Shown: positions 42,305 through 52,245, counted from the stretch's first letter. The stretch is DNA of 64,000 bases from RH-AL1 sp050013235 (GCA_050013235.1 JBEKFQ010000007.1:34819-98818); one strand, 5' to 3'. A program made the numbers and translations. Notes: generated by a model not told the origin, from the sequence alone.

Positions 42305-45300
42305 ACGTCTCCGCCCCTTTTATCCGGCGCCCGATCGCGACTTCGCTTCTTGGGATCGCTGTGCTTTTGGGAGGGCTACTCGGCTATAACTTCTTGCCGG
42401 TCTCGGCCTTGCCGCAGGTTGATTTTCCGACCATCCAGGTCACGACGCAGTTGCCGGGGGCCAATCCCGATACGATGGCGCAGCTCGTCACCGCGCCGTT
42501 GGAACGCCAGCTCGGGCAGATCCCCTCGCTGCAGACGATGACGTCGTCCTCGGCCTTCGGCCTCTCGGCCGTGACGCTGCAATTCGATCTGAACCGCGAT
42601 ATCGACGGCGCGGCGCAAGACGTCCAAGCCGCGATCAATGCGGCCGCTTCGACGCTGCCGAAGAATCTGCCTTATCCACCGGTCTATTCCAAGGTCAATC
42701 CCGCCGCGGCGCCCATCATTACGGTGGCGCTGACCTCCAAGACGATTTCGATCCGCCAGATGTCCGATCTCGCGGATACGTTGATCGGCCAGCGCCTCAG
42801 CCAGCTCAATGGCGTCGGCCATGTCGGCATTCTCGGCGGATTGAAGCCCGCCATCCGCATCCAGGCCGACTTTACGCGTCTGGCCGATTACGGGCTCGGC
42901 CTGGAAGACCTGCGTAGCGCGATCTCCAACGCCAATGTGGCCGGCGCCAAGGGCTCGCTCGACGGCAGCCAGCAATCCTATGCCATCGGCGCCAACGATC
43001 AGCTCGACGCGGCGGAAGGCTACAAGCCGGTCGTGGTCGCCTATCGCAACAACGCGCCCGTGCTCGTCAGCGATGTCGCCAATGTCGTCGAAGGGCTCGA
43101 GAACGCCCATGTCGCGGGCTGGTACCAGGGCACGCCGGCCATCATCATCGACGTGCAACGCCAGCCCGGCGCCAATGTCGTGGAAACGGTCAACCGCATC
43201 AAGGCGGAACTGAAGCGGCTGCAAAGCTCGATGCCCGCGGGGATCACGCTCACCATTGTCAACGACCGCACGGGAACGATCCGCGCCTCGATCGCCGACG
43301 TGCAATTCTCGTTGATTCTATCCGTCGTGCTCGTCGTGCTCGTCGTGCTTTTGTTCCTGCGCTCGGTCCGGGCGACGATCATCGCCGGCGTCGCGCTGCC
43401 GCTATCGCTGATCGCGACCTTCGGCACGATGTATTTCCTCAATTTCAGCTTGGACAACCTCTCCTTGATGGCGCTGACCATCGGCACGGGCTTCGTCGTG
43501 GACGACGCCATCGTGATGATCGAGAATATCGTCCGCCATCTCGAACTCGGCGAACACCCGCTCGAAGCCGCCTTGAATGGCGCGAAGGAAATCGGCTTCA
43601 CCGTCATCTCGCTGACGGTCTCCCTGATCGCGGTCTTCATCCCGCTCTTGTTCATGACCGGCATTGTCGGGCGGATGTTCCGCGAATTCGCGATGACCTT
43701 GACCATCGCCGTCGTCGCCTCGGCTGTGGTCTCGCTGACGCTGACGCCGATGATGTGCGGCCTGCTGCTGCGTCACACGCCGAAGAACGAGACCAAGGCG
43801 CCGGGCCGTCTCGCCCGCTTGGCCGATGATTTAAGCGGCCGCTATCGCAAAAGCCTCGAATGGGTGTTGCGCCACGAAGCCTTGATGCTGCTGCTGACCG
43901 CGGCCACGCTGGCCGCGACCATCGCGCTCTATATCGTGATCCCCAAGGGGTTTCTGCCGCCGCAGGATACCGGCCTGATCGCCGCCGTCACCCAGGCCGA
44001 GCCCACCGTGTCGTTCGATGAAATGTCGCGGCTGCAACAGAATATCGCGACGCTCATCGCCGGCGACAAGGACGTCCAAGGCGTCTCCACCGTCGTCGGT
44101 GTCGGAACCGTGAACGCCACGCCCAACGCCGGGCGCATCGATGTCGTTCTGAAGCCCCGGGACAGCGGACGCGACGGCGTCGTGACCATCATCAAGAGAT
44201 TGCAGGCCAAGGTCGCGGGCCTGCCGCGCATGAACGTCTCGTTCCAGAGCGTCCAGGATATCCAGATCACCTCGCAATCGAGCCGGGCGCAATATCAATA
44301 TACGCTGAACGGCACCAATGCCCAGGACGTCTCGGAATGGTCCAACAAGCTGGTGGCCGAGATGCGCCGGTCGCCGGTGGTCCGCGATGTCGCTTCCGAG
44401 GCGCAAGACGGCGGCCTGCGGCTCTATGTCGATATCGACAGGGAATTGGCCGGACGTCTCGGCGTCTCCGTGCAAAACGTCAGCGATACCCTGTACGACG
44501 CCTTCGGCCAGCGGCAAGTCTCGACGATTTACGCCCAAACCAACCAGTATCGCGTGATCTTGGAAGCCGACCCCCGCTTCCTCGCGGATTCGACGTCGCT
44601 GAAGAATCTCTTCGTCTCCTCGAACACGGATACGCAGGTTCCGCTTTCGACCTTCACGCGGCTGCGCCACGATACCGCGCCTTTGTCGATTCAGCACACC
44701 GAGCAATTCCCCGCCGTCACCATCAGCTTCAACCTCGGCGACGGCGCGGCGCTCAGCGATGCCGTCAAGGTCATCGAAAAAGCCAACAAGGACATTGGCT
44801 TGCCGGACTCCATCCTCGGCTCCTACAATGGCGATGCCGCGGAATTCGCCAGTTCTCTCGCCAACGAACCCTATTTGATCCTGGCCGCGGCGATCACGAT
44901 TTATATCGTGCTTGGCGTGCTCTACGAAAGCGCGATCCACCCCATCACCATCATCTCGACGCTGCCGTCGGCGGGCGTCGGCGCGCTTCTCGCGTTGATG
45001 GCCTTACGGATGGATCTCTCGCTGATCGGCTTGATCGGCATTGTGCTCTTGATGGGGATCGTCAAGAAAAACGCGATCATGATCATCGATTTCGCCCTGG
45101 AAGCGGAACGCGACGAAGGTTTGAGCCCGCATGACGCGATCCTCAAAGCCTCGCTGCTGCGCTTCCGCCCGATCATGATGACGACACTGGCCGCCTTGTT
45201 TGGCGCCTTGCCACTCGCCTTGGCGACGGGCACGGGCTCGGAATTGCGCATTCCCTTGGGCATTTCGATTGTCGGCGGCCTGCTGCTGAGCCAGCTCATC

Positions 45301-45432
45301 ACGCTCTACACGACGCCGGTGATTTACGTCATGATGGAGAGCGTGCGGTTCCGCTTTTTCGGCGAGACGAAGCGTCACCGCCCAGACGTGAAGCCGCCGC
45401 TCGAATATCCCCGTTCGAGGGCCGCGGAATGA
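42301..45432 (+). CDS. RND efflux permease, MdtB-like
   Basis: A 1043-residue inner-membrane proton-driven drug transporter of the HAE1/AcrB family. It has 12 membrane helices in two halves; the TM4 proton-relay aspartates lie in GFVVDDAIVMIENIVRH. The start NVSAPFIRRPIATSLLG is typical. It overlaps the adaptor before and the next permease after by four bases each, so the three are translationally coupled. Two permeases in tandem resemble E. coli MdtB-MdtC, which form a heterotrimer. Confidence 0.94.
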   Translation: MNVSAPFIRRPIATSLLGIAVLLGGLLGYNFLPVSALPQVDFPTIQVTTQLPGANPDTMAQLVTAPLERQLGQIPSLQTMTSSSAFGLSAVTLQFDLNRDIDGAAQDVQAAINAAASTLPKNLPYPPVYSKVNPAAAPIITVALTSKTISIRQMSDLADTLIGQRLSQLNGVGHVGILGGLKPAIRIQADFTRLADYGLGLEDLRSAISNANVAGAKGSLDGSQQSYAIGANDQLDAAEGYKPVVVAYRNNAPVLVSDVANVVEGLENAHVAGWYQGTPAIIIDVQRQPGANVVETVNRIKAELKRLQSSMPAGITLTIVNDRTGTIRASIADVQFSLILSVVLVVLVVLLFLRSVRATIIAGVALPLSLIATFGTMYFLNFSLDNLSLMALTIGTGFVVDDAIVMIENIVRHLELGEHPLEAALNGAKEIGFTVISLTVSLIAVFIPLLFMTGIVGRMFREFAMTLTIAVVASAVVSLTLTPMMCGLLLRHTPKNETKAPGRLARLADDLSGRYRKSLEWVLRHEALMLLLTAATLAATIALYIVIPKGFLPPQDTGLIAAVTQAEPTVSFDEMSRLQQNIATLIAGDKDVQGVSTVVGVGTVNATPNAGRIDVVLKPRDSGRDGVVTIIKRLQAKVAGLPRMNVSFQSVQDIQITSQSSRAQYQYTLNGTNAQDVSEWSNKLVAEMRRSPVVRDVASEAQDGGLRLYVDIDRELAGRLGVSVQNVSDTLYDAFGQRQVSTIYAQTNQYRVILEADPRFLADSTSLKNLFVSSNTDTQVPLSTFTRLRHDTAPLSIQHTEQFPAVTISFNLGDGAALSDAVKVIEKANKDIGLPDSILGSYNGDAAEFASSLANEPYLILAAAITIYIVLGVLYESAIHPITIISTLPSAGVGALLALMALRMDLSLIGLIGIVLLMGIVKKNAIMIIDFALEAERDEGLSPHDAILKASLLRFRPIMMTTLAALFGALPLALATGTGSELRIPLGISIVGGLLLSQLITLYTTPVIYVMMESVRFRFFGETKRHRPDVKPPLEYPRSRAAE

Positions 45433-48400
45433 ACATCTCCGCGCTTTTCATCCGCCGGCCGATCGGCACCACCCTTTTGGCGATCGGCGTTTTTCTCGTC
45501 GGTGCCGTCGCTTGGTCCCTGCTTCCGGTGGCCAGTCTTCCCACCATCGATTTTCCCGCCGTCTTCATCAATGCGCAATATCCCGGCGCCAGTCCGGAGA
45601 TCATGGCGGAGACGGTCGCGGCCCCGATCGAACGCCGCGTCGGCGAAATTGCCGGCGTCACCGAACTCACGTCGGTCAGCTCGCTGGGCTCCAGCGTCAT
45701 CGTCGCCCTTTTCGATCTGAGCCGGAACGGCGATGCCGCCGCGCGCGACGTGCAAGCCGCGCTCAACGCCGCCGCGACCGATCTGCCGAGTGGCCTGCCG
45801 AATGTCCCGACCTTCCGCAAAGCCAATCCCAACGCCATCCCCGTCCTGATCCTCGCCCTGACATCGGACACTTTGCCGACAACGGCCTTGTACGATGCCG
45901 CCGATACCGTGCTGGCGCAGCGGATTTCGCAAGTCGATGGCGTGGCGCAAGTCAGCACCGCCGGCGCCGATCAGCCCGCGGTGCGCGTGCGCGCGGACCC
46001 TACCTTGCTGTCGGACATGGGCCTCAGCATGGACGATATCCGCACGGCCATCGTCAATGCCAATGCGGTGTCGCCGCTCGGGACAATCGATACGCCCGCG
46101 CTCGGCCAATCCATCGACAGCAACGATCAGCTCGACACGATTCCCGACTACGGCAAGCTCGTCATCAAGAACAACAATGGCAGCAGTGTGCTGGTCTCGG
46201 ATGTCGCCACCGTGGACAATGGCGTGCGCAATATGCGCTCCGTGGCGACGTTCAATGGCAAACCGGCCGTCCTGATTCAAATCACCAAGCAGGCCGATGC
46301 CAATGTGATCGAAACGGTGGATCACGTGAAAGCCTTGCTGCCAAAGCTGCAACGCTTTCTCCCCGCGGGCATCAATATTTCCGTCCTCAACGACAGAACG
46401 GAAACGATCCGCGCCAGCGTGAACGACATGGCCGGAACGCTATTGGCCACGATCGTCATGGTGATGATGGTCGTTTTTGTCTTTCTGCGGCGGATCACGC
46501 CAACGGTGGCGGCGGGCGTCACCGTCCCCCTTGCTCTAGCGGGAACATGCGCCGGCATGTATGCCGTCCATTTTTCCATCGACAATATCTCGCTGATGGC
46601 GCTTGCCACCTCCGTCGGCTTCGTGGTCGACGACGCCATCGTGATGATCGAGAACATCGACAAGAATCGCGAGCTCGGCCTGTCCCCGATGCAGGCGGCC
46701 CTGGCAGGCTCCCGCCAGATCGGTTTCACCGTGATTTCCATCTCGGTCTCGCTGATGGCGGCTTTCATTCCGCTGCTTTTGCTCGGCGGCATGGCCGGCC
46801 GGCTGTTCCGCGAATTCTCGGTCACGCTGGCTTTCGCGATCATCGTTTCGACGGTGGCGTCGCTGACCATCACGCCGATGATTTCGGCGCATCTGACCAG
46901 CGGCAAGCCCCCGCGGCCACCGAACTTTCTCGACAGACTCGTCGAAGGCGGATTGGAGCGCCTGACGAATGCCTATGCGTCGAGCCTCAAGGTGGTGCTC
47001 CGCCATCGCCTCTTGACCATGATCACCTTGCTGCTCACGATCGCCCTGACCGTGGCGCTCTTCATCAAGACTCCCAAGGGCCTCTTCCCCGCGGACGAAA
47101 CCGATCTCATCTCCGGTTCGACGGAAGCGGCGACGGAAATTTCCTATCCCGCCATGGTCGCCTTGCAAGAAAAGGTCGCCGCGATCGTCCAAGCCGATCC
47201 CGCCGTCGACCGTCTCGGTTCGTCCGTTGGCGCCTCGGGCCAAGGCCCCAACAGCAGCTCGATCAACCAAGGCAAATTGTACATCACGTTGAAGCCGCTG
47301 GCTGAACGCGGCAATCTGTCCACGAACAAGATCATCGACCGTCTCCGGCGCAAACTCTCGCACGTTCCCGGCATGAACACGTACCTGGTAGCGCAACAAG
47401 ATCTGCGGTTTGGCGGACGCCAATCCAAAGCCACGTACCAATTCACGTTGACCGATTCCGATTTTGGCGAACTCACGCACTACACGCCGTTGGTACTCGA
47501 CGAAATCAAAAAAATACCCGGCATTGTCGATGTCACGACGGACCGGGAAGCCAATGGTTTGCAAGCCAACGTCGTGATCGACCGGCTCGCGGCCTCGCGG
47601 CTCGGCGTCACCATGGCCAACATCGACAATTCCCTCAACAATGCCTTTTCGCAGCGGCAGATATCGACGATCTATTCCGCGCGCAATCAATATCGCGTGG
47701 TGCTGGAAGTACCCAACGAATTGCAGCGAGACCCCAAGGCGCTCGACAACATTTTCGTGCCCGCCGGCGTGAACCTCGCGGCGTCCACGAATTTGAGCGG
47801 GGCGCAAGTGCAAACGGCCCTCGTCGCGCCCACGACCGCGCAAGGCGCGACGGTGGTTCCGCAGCCAACAGCGCAGATCAAGCTGAGCACCATCGCCCAT
47901 ATCGAAACAGGCTTCGCGCCGCTGACGGTCGCGCATCAGGGGCAATTTCCGGCCATCACCATCAGCTATAATTTACAGTCGGGCGCGGTGCAGCAGGATG
48001 TCAATAATGCCATCTTCGCTGCCTTCGCCAAGATGCATCCGCCCGACACACTCCATGGCGACTTCGCGGGCGACGCCAAATTGTTCCAAGCCAGCGCCGG
48101 CTCGCAAGCCTTGCTTCTCTATGCCGCGCTGATCGCCGTCTACATCGTGCTGGGCGTTCTGTACGAAAGCCTGGCGCATCCGCTGACCATTATCTCGACC
48201 CTGCCCTCGGCGGGCCTCGGCGCGCTGCTCGCGCTGCAATGGACGGGGACCGAACTGACCCTCATCGCCTTTATCGGCATCGTGCTGCTCATCGGCATCG
48301 TGAAAAAGAACGGCATCATGCTGGTCGATTTTGCCCTGCATGCGGAGCGTGAGCGCGGCATGGAAGCGGTGGATGCGATTTACGAAGCCTGTATCGAGCG

Positions 48401-48647
48401 CTTCCGCCCGATTCTCATGACGACGCTTGCCGCGCTTTTCGGGGCGATCCCGCTAATCATGTCCAGCGGCGCCGGCGCGGGCCTGCGCCACCCGCTCGGT
48501 GTCGCCATCGCGGGCGGGTTGCTCGTCTCCCAGTTGTTCACCCTCTATACGACGCCGGTGATCTATCTCTATCTCGACAAGCTCAACGATTTGATCTCGA
48601 AGCCGAGGGGACGCCGGCGCCACGCCGCCGCGCAGCCGGCGGAATGA
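45429..48647 (+). CDS. RND efflux permease, MdtC-like
   Basis: A second AcrB-family permease of 1072 residues, clearly different in sequence from the one before it (NISALFIRRPIGTTLLAIG start). The TM4 relay aspartates are in GFVVDDAIVMIENIDKN. A longer periplasmic insert near 780-830 with LAASTNLSGAQVQTALVAPT distinguishes it. It is the last gene of the operon; substrates are unknown. No TetR, MarR or two-component regulator flanks the operon. Confidence 0.94.
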   Translation: MNISALFIRRPIGTTLLAIGVFLVGAVAWSLLPVASLPTIDFPAVFINAQYPGASPEIMAETVAAPIERRVGEIAGVTELTSVSSLGSSVIVALFDLSRNGDAAARDVQAALNAAATDLPSGLPNVPTFRKANPNAIPVLILALTSDTLPTTALYDAADTVLAQRISQVDGVAQVSTAGADQPAVRVRADPTLLSDMGLSMDDIRTAIVNANAVSPLGTIDTPALGQSIDSNDQLDTIPDYGKLVIKNNNGSSVLVSDVATVDNGVRNMRSVATFNGKPAVLIQITKQADANVIETVDHVKALLPKLQRFLPAGINISVLNDRTETIRASVNDMAGTLLATIVMVMMVVFVFLRRITPTVAAGVTVPLALAGTCAGMYAVHFSIDNISLMALATSVGFVVDDAIVMIENIDKNRELGLSPMQAALAGSRQIGFTVISISVSLMAAFIPLLLLGGMAGRLFREFSVTLAFAIIVSTVASLTITPMISAHLTSGKPPRPPNFLDRLVEGGLERLTNAYASSLKVVLRHRLLTMITLLLTIALTVALFIKTPKGLFPADETDLISGSTEAATEISYPAMVALQEKVAAIVQADPAVDRLGSSVGASGQGPNSSSINQGKLYITLKPLAERGNLSTNKIIDRLRRKLSHVPGMNTYLVAQQDLRFGGRQSKATYQFTLTDSDFGELTHYTPLVLDEIKKIPGIVDVTTDREANGLQANVVIDRLAASRLGVTMANIDNSLNNAFSQRQISTIYSARNQYRVVLEVPNELQRDPKALDNIFVPAGVNLAASTNLSGAQVQTALVAPTTAQGATVVPQPTAQIKLSTIAHIETGFAPLTVAHQGQFPAITISYNLQSGAVQQDVNNAIFAAFAKMHPPDTLHGDFAGDAKLFQASAGSQALLLYAALIAVYIVLGVLYESLAHPLTIISTLPSAGLGALLALQWTGTELTLIAFIGIVLLIGIVKKNGIMLVDFALHAERERGMEAVDAIYEACIERFRPILMTTLAALFGAIPLIMSSGAGAGLRHPLGVAIAGGLLVSQLFTLYTTPVIYLYLDKLNDLISKPRGRRRHAAAQPAE

Positions 48648-48728
48648 TTTGCGCGGCGTAACTTTATCCCGGCGTAACTTGGGATCCGCGCGGGACGAAA
48701 CAGCCTTGAAAAAGGAGTGGCCCGGCGC

Positions 48729-49619
48729 ATGACACCCTGGAGCGATCGAACCGGCCGCTTTGCCCCGCTTCGCGCTTTTTTCTTCGCCGCGCTGTTTCTC
48801 CCCGCGCTCTGGCTCGCCCTTGCCGCCGCGCGCAACGGGCTGGGATCGCGGCCCACCGCCGAGGCGATCCATCAAGCGGGCCTTTGGGCCATAAGGCTGC
48901 TCGCCCTTAGCCTTGCCATGACGCCGCTCCGGGTCGCGTCCCGCTATGCCAAACTCGCCGGCATCAGGCGGATGCTGGGTCTATCCGTGCTGGCCTACGC
49001 GGCCCTGCACCTCGGTCTTTACATCTACAGCCAGCATTTCGACATGGCGAAAGTCGCCTCGGAAATCGTCAAACGGATTTACCTGTTGATCGGCTTTGCC
49101 GGCTTTCTCGGGCTGCTGACGCTGGGCGTCACCTCGAGCGACGCGATGGTCCGCCGGCTCGGCGCGCCCCTCTGGAACAAGCTGCACCGGATCGTTTACG
49201 TCATCGCCGTGCTGGCCGTGGTGCATTTCTTCATGCAATCCAAGCTCGACGAGACCGAGGCTTTCATCATGGCCGGGCTGTTTGGCTTGCTGCTGTTCGC
49301 CCGCGTGGGCAAGCGCGTGCAAGGCGATCTCACCTTGGCCGGCGCCGTTGCGAGCGCGGCCGGCGCTACGGTGCTCACGGGCCTGGCCGAGGCCGGCTGG
49401 TACAGTTTCAAGACCGGTGCGCCCTTCGATCTCGTCCTAGGCGCCAATTTCGATCCCTCGCTCGGAATTCGCCCGGCTTGGTGCGCCCTGGGCTTCGGTG
49501 TGGTGCTCGTGCTCGCCCGCGCATCGCGGCCGTTGTTTCAGCAGCGGCCGGGCGTGGCCGGGACACAGGGGATCGCAAAAAAGGTCCGCGACCGGCTGCT
49601 CGCGCCGTTGCAGGGATAG
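48729..49619 (+). CDS. MsrQ/YedZ-like heme-binding membrane protein
   Basis: A 296-residue protein with about six membrane helices and a YedZ/ferric-reductase-like heme region: conserved His in IHQAGLW, AALHLGLY, NKLHRIVYVIAVLAVVHFF. In other bacteria MsrQ passes electrons to MsrP, a periplasmic methionine sulfoxide reductase. The ATG at 48729 is preceded by AAGGAG; an overlapping GTG at 48717 is too close to it. No msrP is adjacent. The C-terminal third (from about 200) is longer than in typical MsrQ and has two extra hydrophobic segments. Confidence 0.82.
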   Translation: MTPWSDRTGRFAPLRAFFFAALFLPALWLALAAARNGLGSRPTAEAIHQAGLWAIRLLALSLAMTPLRVASRYAKLAGIRRMLGLSVLAYAALHLGLYIYSQHFDMAKVASEIVKRIYLLIGFAGFLGLLTLGVTSSDAMVRRLGAPLWNKLHRIVYVIAVLAVVHFFMQSKLDETEAFIMAGLFGLLLFARVGKRVQGDLTLAGAVASAAGATVLTGLAEAGWYSFKTGAPFDLVLGANFDPSLGIRPAWCALGFGVVLVLARASRPLFQQRPGVAGTQGIAKKVRDRLLAPLQG

Positions 49620-49644
49620 CGGAGGGCAGGCTTCTTGCCGTTCC

Positions 49645-49761
49645 TAGAGCGCGTTCCGCTTTGGTGGAAGCATCAAAGCGACAGGAACTCGCTCTCTTTC
49701 CAAGATGTTAGAACATGTCCTCGATCGAAAAAGTCTGCAACTTTTTCGGGACATGTTCTAG
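49645..49761 (-). repeat. Two-hairpin palindromic repeat, copy G (complete, reverse)
   Basis: AGAGCGCGTTCCGCTTTGGTG, then AACTCGCTC, then AGAACATGTCCTCGATCGAAAAAGT with return ACTTTTTCGGGACATGTTCT; the reverse complement of the 18397 copy with few changes. Its last bases CTAG provide the TAG stop (49758-49760) of the crotonase gene. Confidence 0.88.
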
Positions 49762-50531
49762 CGCCCCGTCCAGACCGGCTTCCGCTTTTCGACGAAGGCC
49801 GTGATGCCTTCGCGAAAATCCCGGCTACGGTAGCAGCGCAGCAAGAGATCGTCGTCCGGCGCGACTCGGGGCCGTTGGCGCGCCAAGGCCCGCTTGGTTG
49901 CGAGCAGCGTGAGCGGCGCATTGGACGCGACGTCGCGCGCAAGCTCATGCGCGGCGGCCGCCAAGGCCGGGGCATCGGCCACGATCCGGCCGGCAAACCC
50001 GGTGGCGAGGGCTTCCTCGGCCCCGGCCAAGCGAGCGGTAAACACGAACTCCTTGACTCGGGCCTCGCCCAGCAAAGCCAGCAGCCTCGCGAGATTTTCG
50101 GCCGAGAGGCAATTGCCGAGCGTGCGGGCGATGGGAAAGCCGAATTTGAGATTTTGCGCGCCAATCCGCAGATCGCAGCAGCTCGCGATCATCATGCCCC
50201 CGCCGGTGCATGCGCCTGCCAGGGCGCCGATGATCGGTACGCGGCAACCCTCGAGCGAGCGCAGCACGCGTTCGATCATGGCCTCGTAGGCCAGGGCGTC
50301 TTTATCGCTCGCGAAAGCGTGAAATTGCGAAATATCGGTGCCGGCCGCAAAGGCCTCTCCGCCGGCGCCGGTTAGCACCAGGGCCTTCACGCTCTCGTCG
50401 GCATCGATCTGGGCGCAAAGGCCGGCGAGCCCCTCGTACATCGCGAAAGTCAGGGCATTACGGGCCCAGGGCCGATTGAACGTCAAGGTCACGATGCCGT
50501 CGCCGCGCGAGACCAGGAGGTCGTCCGTCAT
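49758..50531 (-). CDS. Crotonase-family protein lacking the hydratase glutamates
   Basis: A 257-residue enoyl-CoA hydratase/isomerase superfamily protein. The oxyanion-hole segments are present (AAGTDISQF around 63-70 and ACTGGGMMIA around 108-117). Aligned with rat crotonase, the two catalytic Glu positions are replaced (M for E144, I/A for E164), so it should not act as a classical hydratase; another crotonase reaction or CoA-thioester function is more likely. The native C-terminus FVEKRKPVWTGR is followed directly by a stop codon that belongs to the flanking palindromic repeat. Confidence 0.85.
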   Translation of the reverse strand: MTDDLLVSRGDGIVTLTFNRPWARNALTFAMYEGLAGLCAQIDADESVKALVLTGAGGEAFAAGTDISQFHAFASDKDALAYEAMIERVLRSLEGCRVPIIGALAGACTGGGMMIASCCDLRIGAQNLKFGFPIARTLGNCLSAENLARLLALLGEARVKEFVFTARLAGAEEALATGFAGRIVADAPALAAAAHELARDVASNAPLTLLATKRALARQRPRVAPDDDLLLRCYRSRDFREGITAFVEKRKPVWTGR

Positions 50532-50703
50532 GAAACTCGATCTCCGCCCTCGTGGCTGAATGAGCCTGTTGCTTCCGCCGCCGGTGACATCATAAAGATC
50601 CGCGCGGCCCGGTTGATGCGTCGCATCCTAGTTGAAACGTAGAATAATGTCCTCGGCACAAAACTCTACTGCTTTTATAGAAAATTCCCCGAAGGAGCCC
50701 GGT

Positions 50704-51381
50704 ATGATCGATTTTTACTATGGACTGGGTCCCAATCCCGACAAGGTCGCGCTTTTCTTGGAAGAGACCGGCCTGCCCTATGCGTTCAAGCCGGTCGATA
50801 CGAGGCGCGGAGAACAATTCGCGCCGTCCTTCACCGCGCTCAATCCCAATGCCAAACTCCCCGTCATCGTGGATGAGGGCACGGTGGTCTTCGACAGCAA
50901 CGCCATTCTTCTCTATCTCGCTGAAAAAACGGGACGTTTTCTGTCCGGGCCGCGCGGCGAACTTTATTCCTGGCTGATGTTCGTGGCGACTGGCATCGGC
51001 CCCTATTCCGGCCAATCCGTGCATTTCACGCATTTCGCGCCGGAAAAGCTCCCCTATGCGATCAACCGCTATCAGCGCGAAGTCGAACGCCATTACCGCG
51101 TGTTGGACGAACGCCTGGCGCATCGCCCCTATGTGCTGGGCGAAACCTATACGATTGTGGATATGTCCGTCTGGGGCTGGGCGCGGCGTCTGCCCTTCGT
51201 GCTCGGCACCGCTCCCGACTGGCCCGAATTCCCGCATGTGAAACGTCTCGTGGACGAAATCGAGGTCCGCCCCGCCGCCAAGGCCGCCTTGGCGCTGGCC
51301 GGAAGACACGCGTTCAAGCGCGAACTCGACGAGGACGCGCGCGCCTATCTCTTTCCGCAGAACCGGCCGCCGGAGATTTAA
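50704..51381 (+). CDS. Glutathione S-transferase, YfcG/Ure2p-like
   Basis: A 225-residue two-domain GST. The thioredoxin-fold half starts MIDFYYGLGPNPDKVALFLEE and has NPNAKLPVIVDE (cis-Pro) and VFDSNAILLYLAEK (glutathione contact), the pattern of disulfide-bond oxidoreductase YfcG and YghU. The ATG at 50704 follows AAGGAG well. It converges with cbbY, the stop codons overlapping by four bases. It is not part of the cbb operon by strand. Confidence 0.9.
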   Translation: MIDFYYGLGPNPDKVALFLEETGLPYAFKPVDTRRGEQFAPSFTALNPNAKLPVIVDEGTVVFDSNAILLYLAEKTGRFLSGPRGELYSWLMFVATGIGPYSGQSVHFTHFAPEKLPYAINRYQREVERHYRVLDERLAHRPYVLGETYTIVDMSVWGWARRLPFVLGTAPDWPEFPHVKRLVDEIEVRPAAKAALALAGRHAFKRELDEDARAYLFPQNRPPEI

Positions 51382-52154
51382 GGGCTTCGCTTGTCCTGCG
51401 CGTTGCCGCAAACCTTGGCGAACATCGCCTCCAGTCCGTCGATATCGACATAGCCTTTTTCGAACTTCTCGCCGGCGATATGGCGCAGGGGCTTACCCGG
51501 CTCGCCGAGATCGCTCACGACGCTGAGCGCGCCCGCGAAATTTTCGCCCGCGAGGAACCGGCTCGGTGTCGCGACGACGGCAAGCCCGGCGGCCAAGGCG
51601 GCCTTGAGGCCGTTGGTCGAATCCTCGAAAGCCACGGCATGGGCGGGGCCGACGTCCAGCGCCTCCAGGGCCTGGTAATAGACATCGGGCGAGGGCTTCT
51701 TCCGGGGCGCGACATCGCCGGCGGCGATCGTGAACCAACCGGGACTGTCGCTGCCAAGCGCGCCCCGCAGCAGCGCTTTGACATTACGCGGGTTCGAGGT
51801 CGTCGCGATCGCGAGTTTCCAGCCCCGCGCGCGCGCCTCGTGAATCAACCGGGCGACCCCCGGCCGCAACGGCAAGGCCCCGTTTTGCAAAAGCGAGAGA
51901 TAGCTTTGCGTCTTGGCCTTGTGCAGCGCCGGCATCTTTTCCAGCACGCCACGCTGCTCCGGCACGAATTCGGAGATGTAGCGGATCATCCGCTCCTTGC
52001 CGCCGGTGGTCTGCAACAATTCAGCATAAAGCGCTTCGTCCCAATGCCAGTCCAGGCCGTGCTGGCGGAACGTTTCGTTGAACGAACGGCGGTGGAGCTC
52101 CTCGGTCTCCGCCAAGGTTCCATCGACATCGAAGATCAGCGCTTCAAGCGGCAT
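51378..52154 (-). CDS. cbbY: CbbY-type HAD phosphatase (xylulose-1,5-bisphosphatase)
   Basis: A 258-residue HAD hydrolase; CbbY of other organisms dephosphorylates xylulose-1,5-bisphosphate, a RuBisCO inhibitor. DVDGT (9-13) is the nucleophile motif, with cap residues ETFRQHGLDWHWDEALYAELL, TTSNP as the Thr motif, Lys in APRKKPSPDVY and the acidic FEDSTNG. The ATG at 52152-52154 is the likely start. It follows cbbP on the minus strand. Its stop overlaps the convergent GST gene. Confidence 0.92.
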   Translation of the reverse strand: MPLEALIFDVDGTLAETEELHRRSFNETFRQHGLDWHWDEALYAELLQTTGGKERMIRYISEFVPEQRGVLEKMPALHKAKTQSYLSLLQNGALPLRPGVARLIHEARARGWKLAIATTSNPRNVKALLRGALGSDSPGWFTIAAGDVAPRKKPSPDVYYQALEALDVGPAHAVAFEDSTNGLKAALAAGLAVVATPSRFLAGENFAGALSVVSDLGEPGKPLRHIAGEKFEKGYVDIDGLEAMFAKVCGNAQDKRSP

Positions 52155-52245
52155 TGCATTGCGTCGAGCGAGAGGTGACGCGGCGAGCGCGCGCGGCGGC
52201 GGAGAATACATTGCGAAAGCACATGCGAAAAGACCTTCGATGGCA

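Noticed and set aside
45512..47305. A 597-codon open frame inside the second RND permease
   Set aside because: It lies in another frame of an intact AcrB-family gene and is rich in Arg/His as expected of an off-frame reading.
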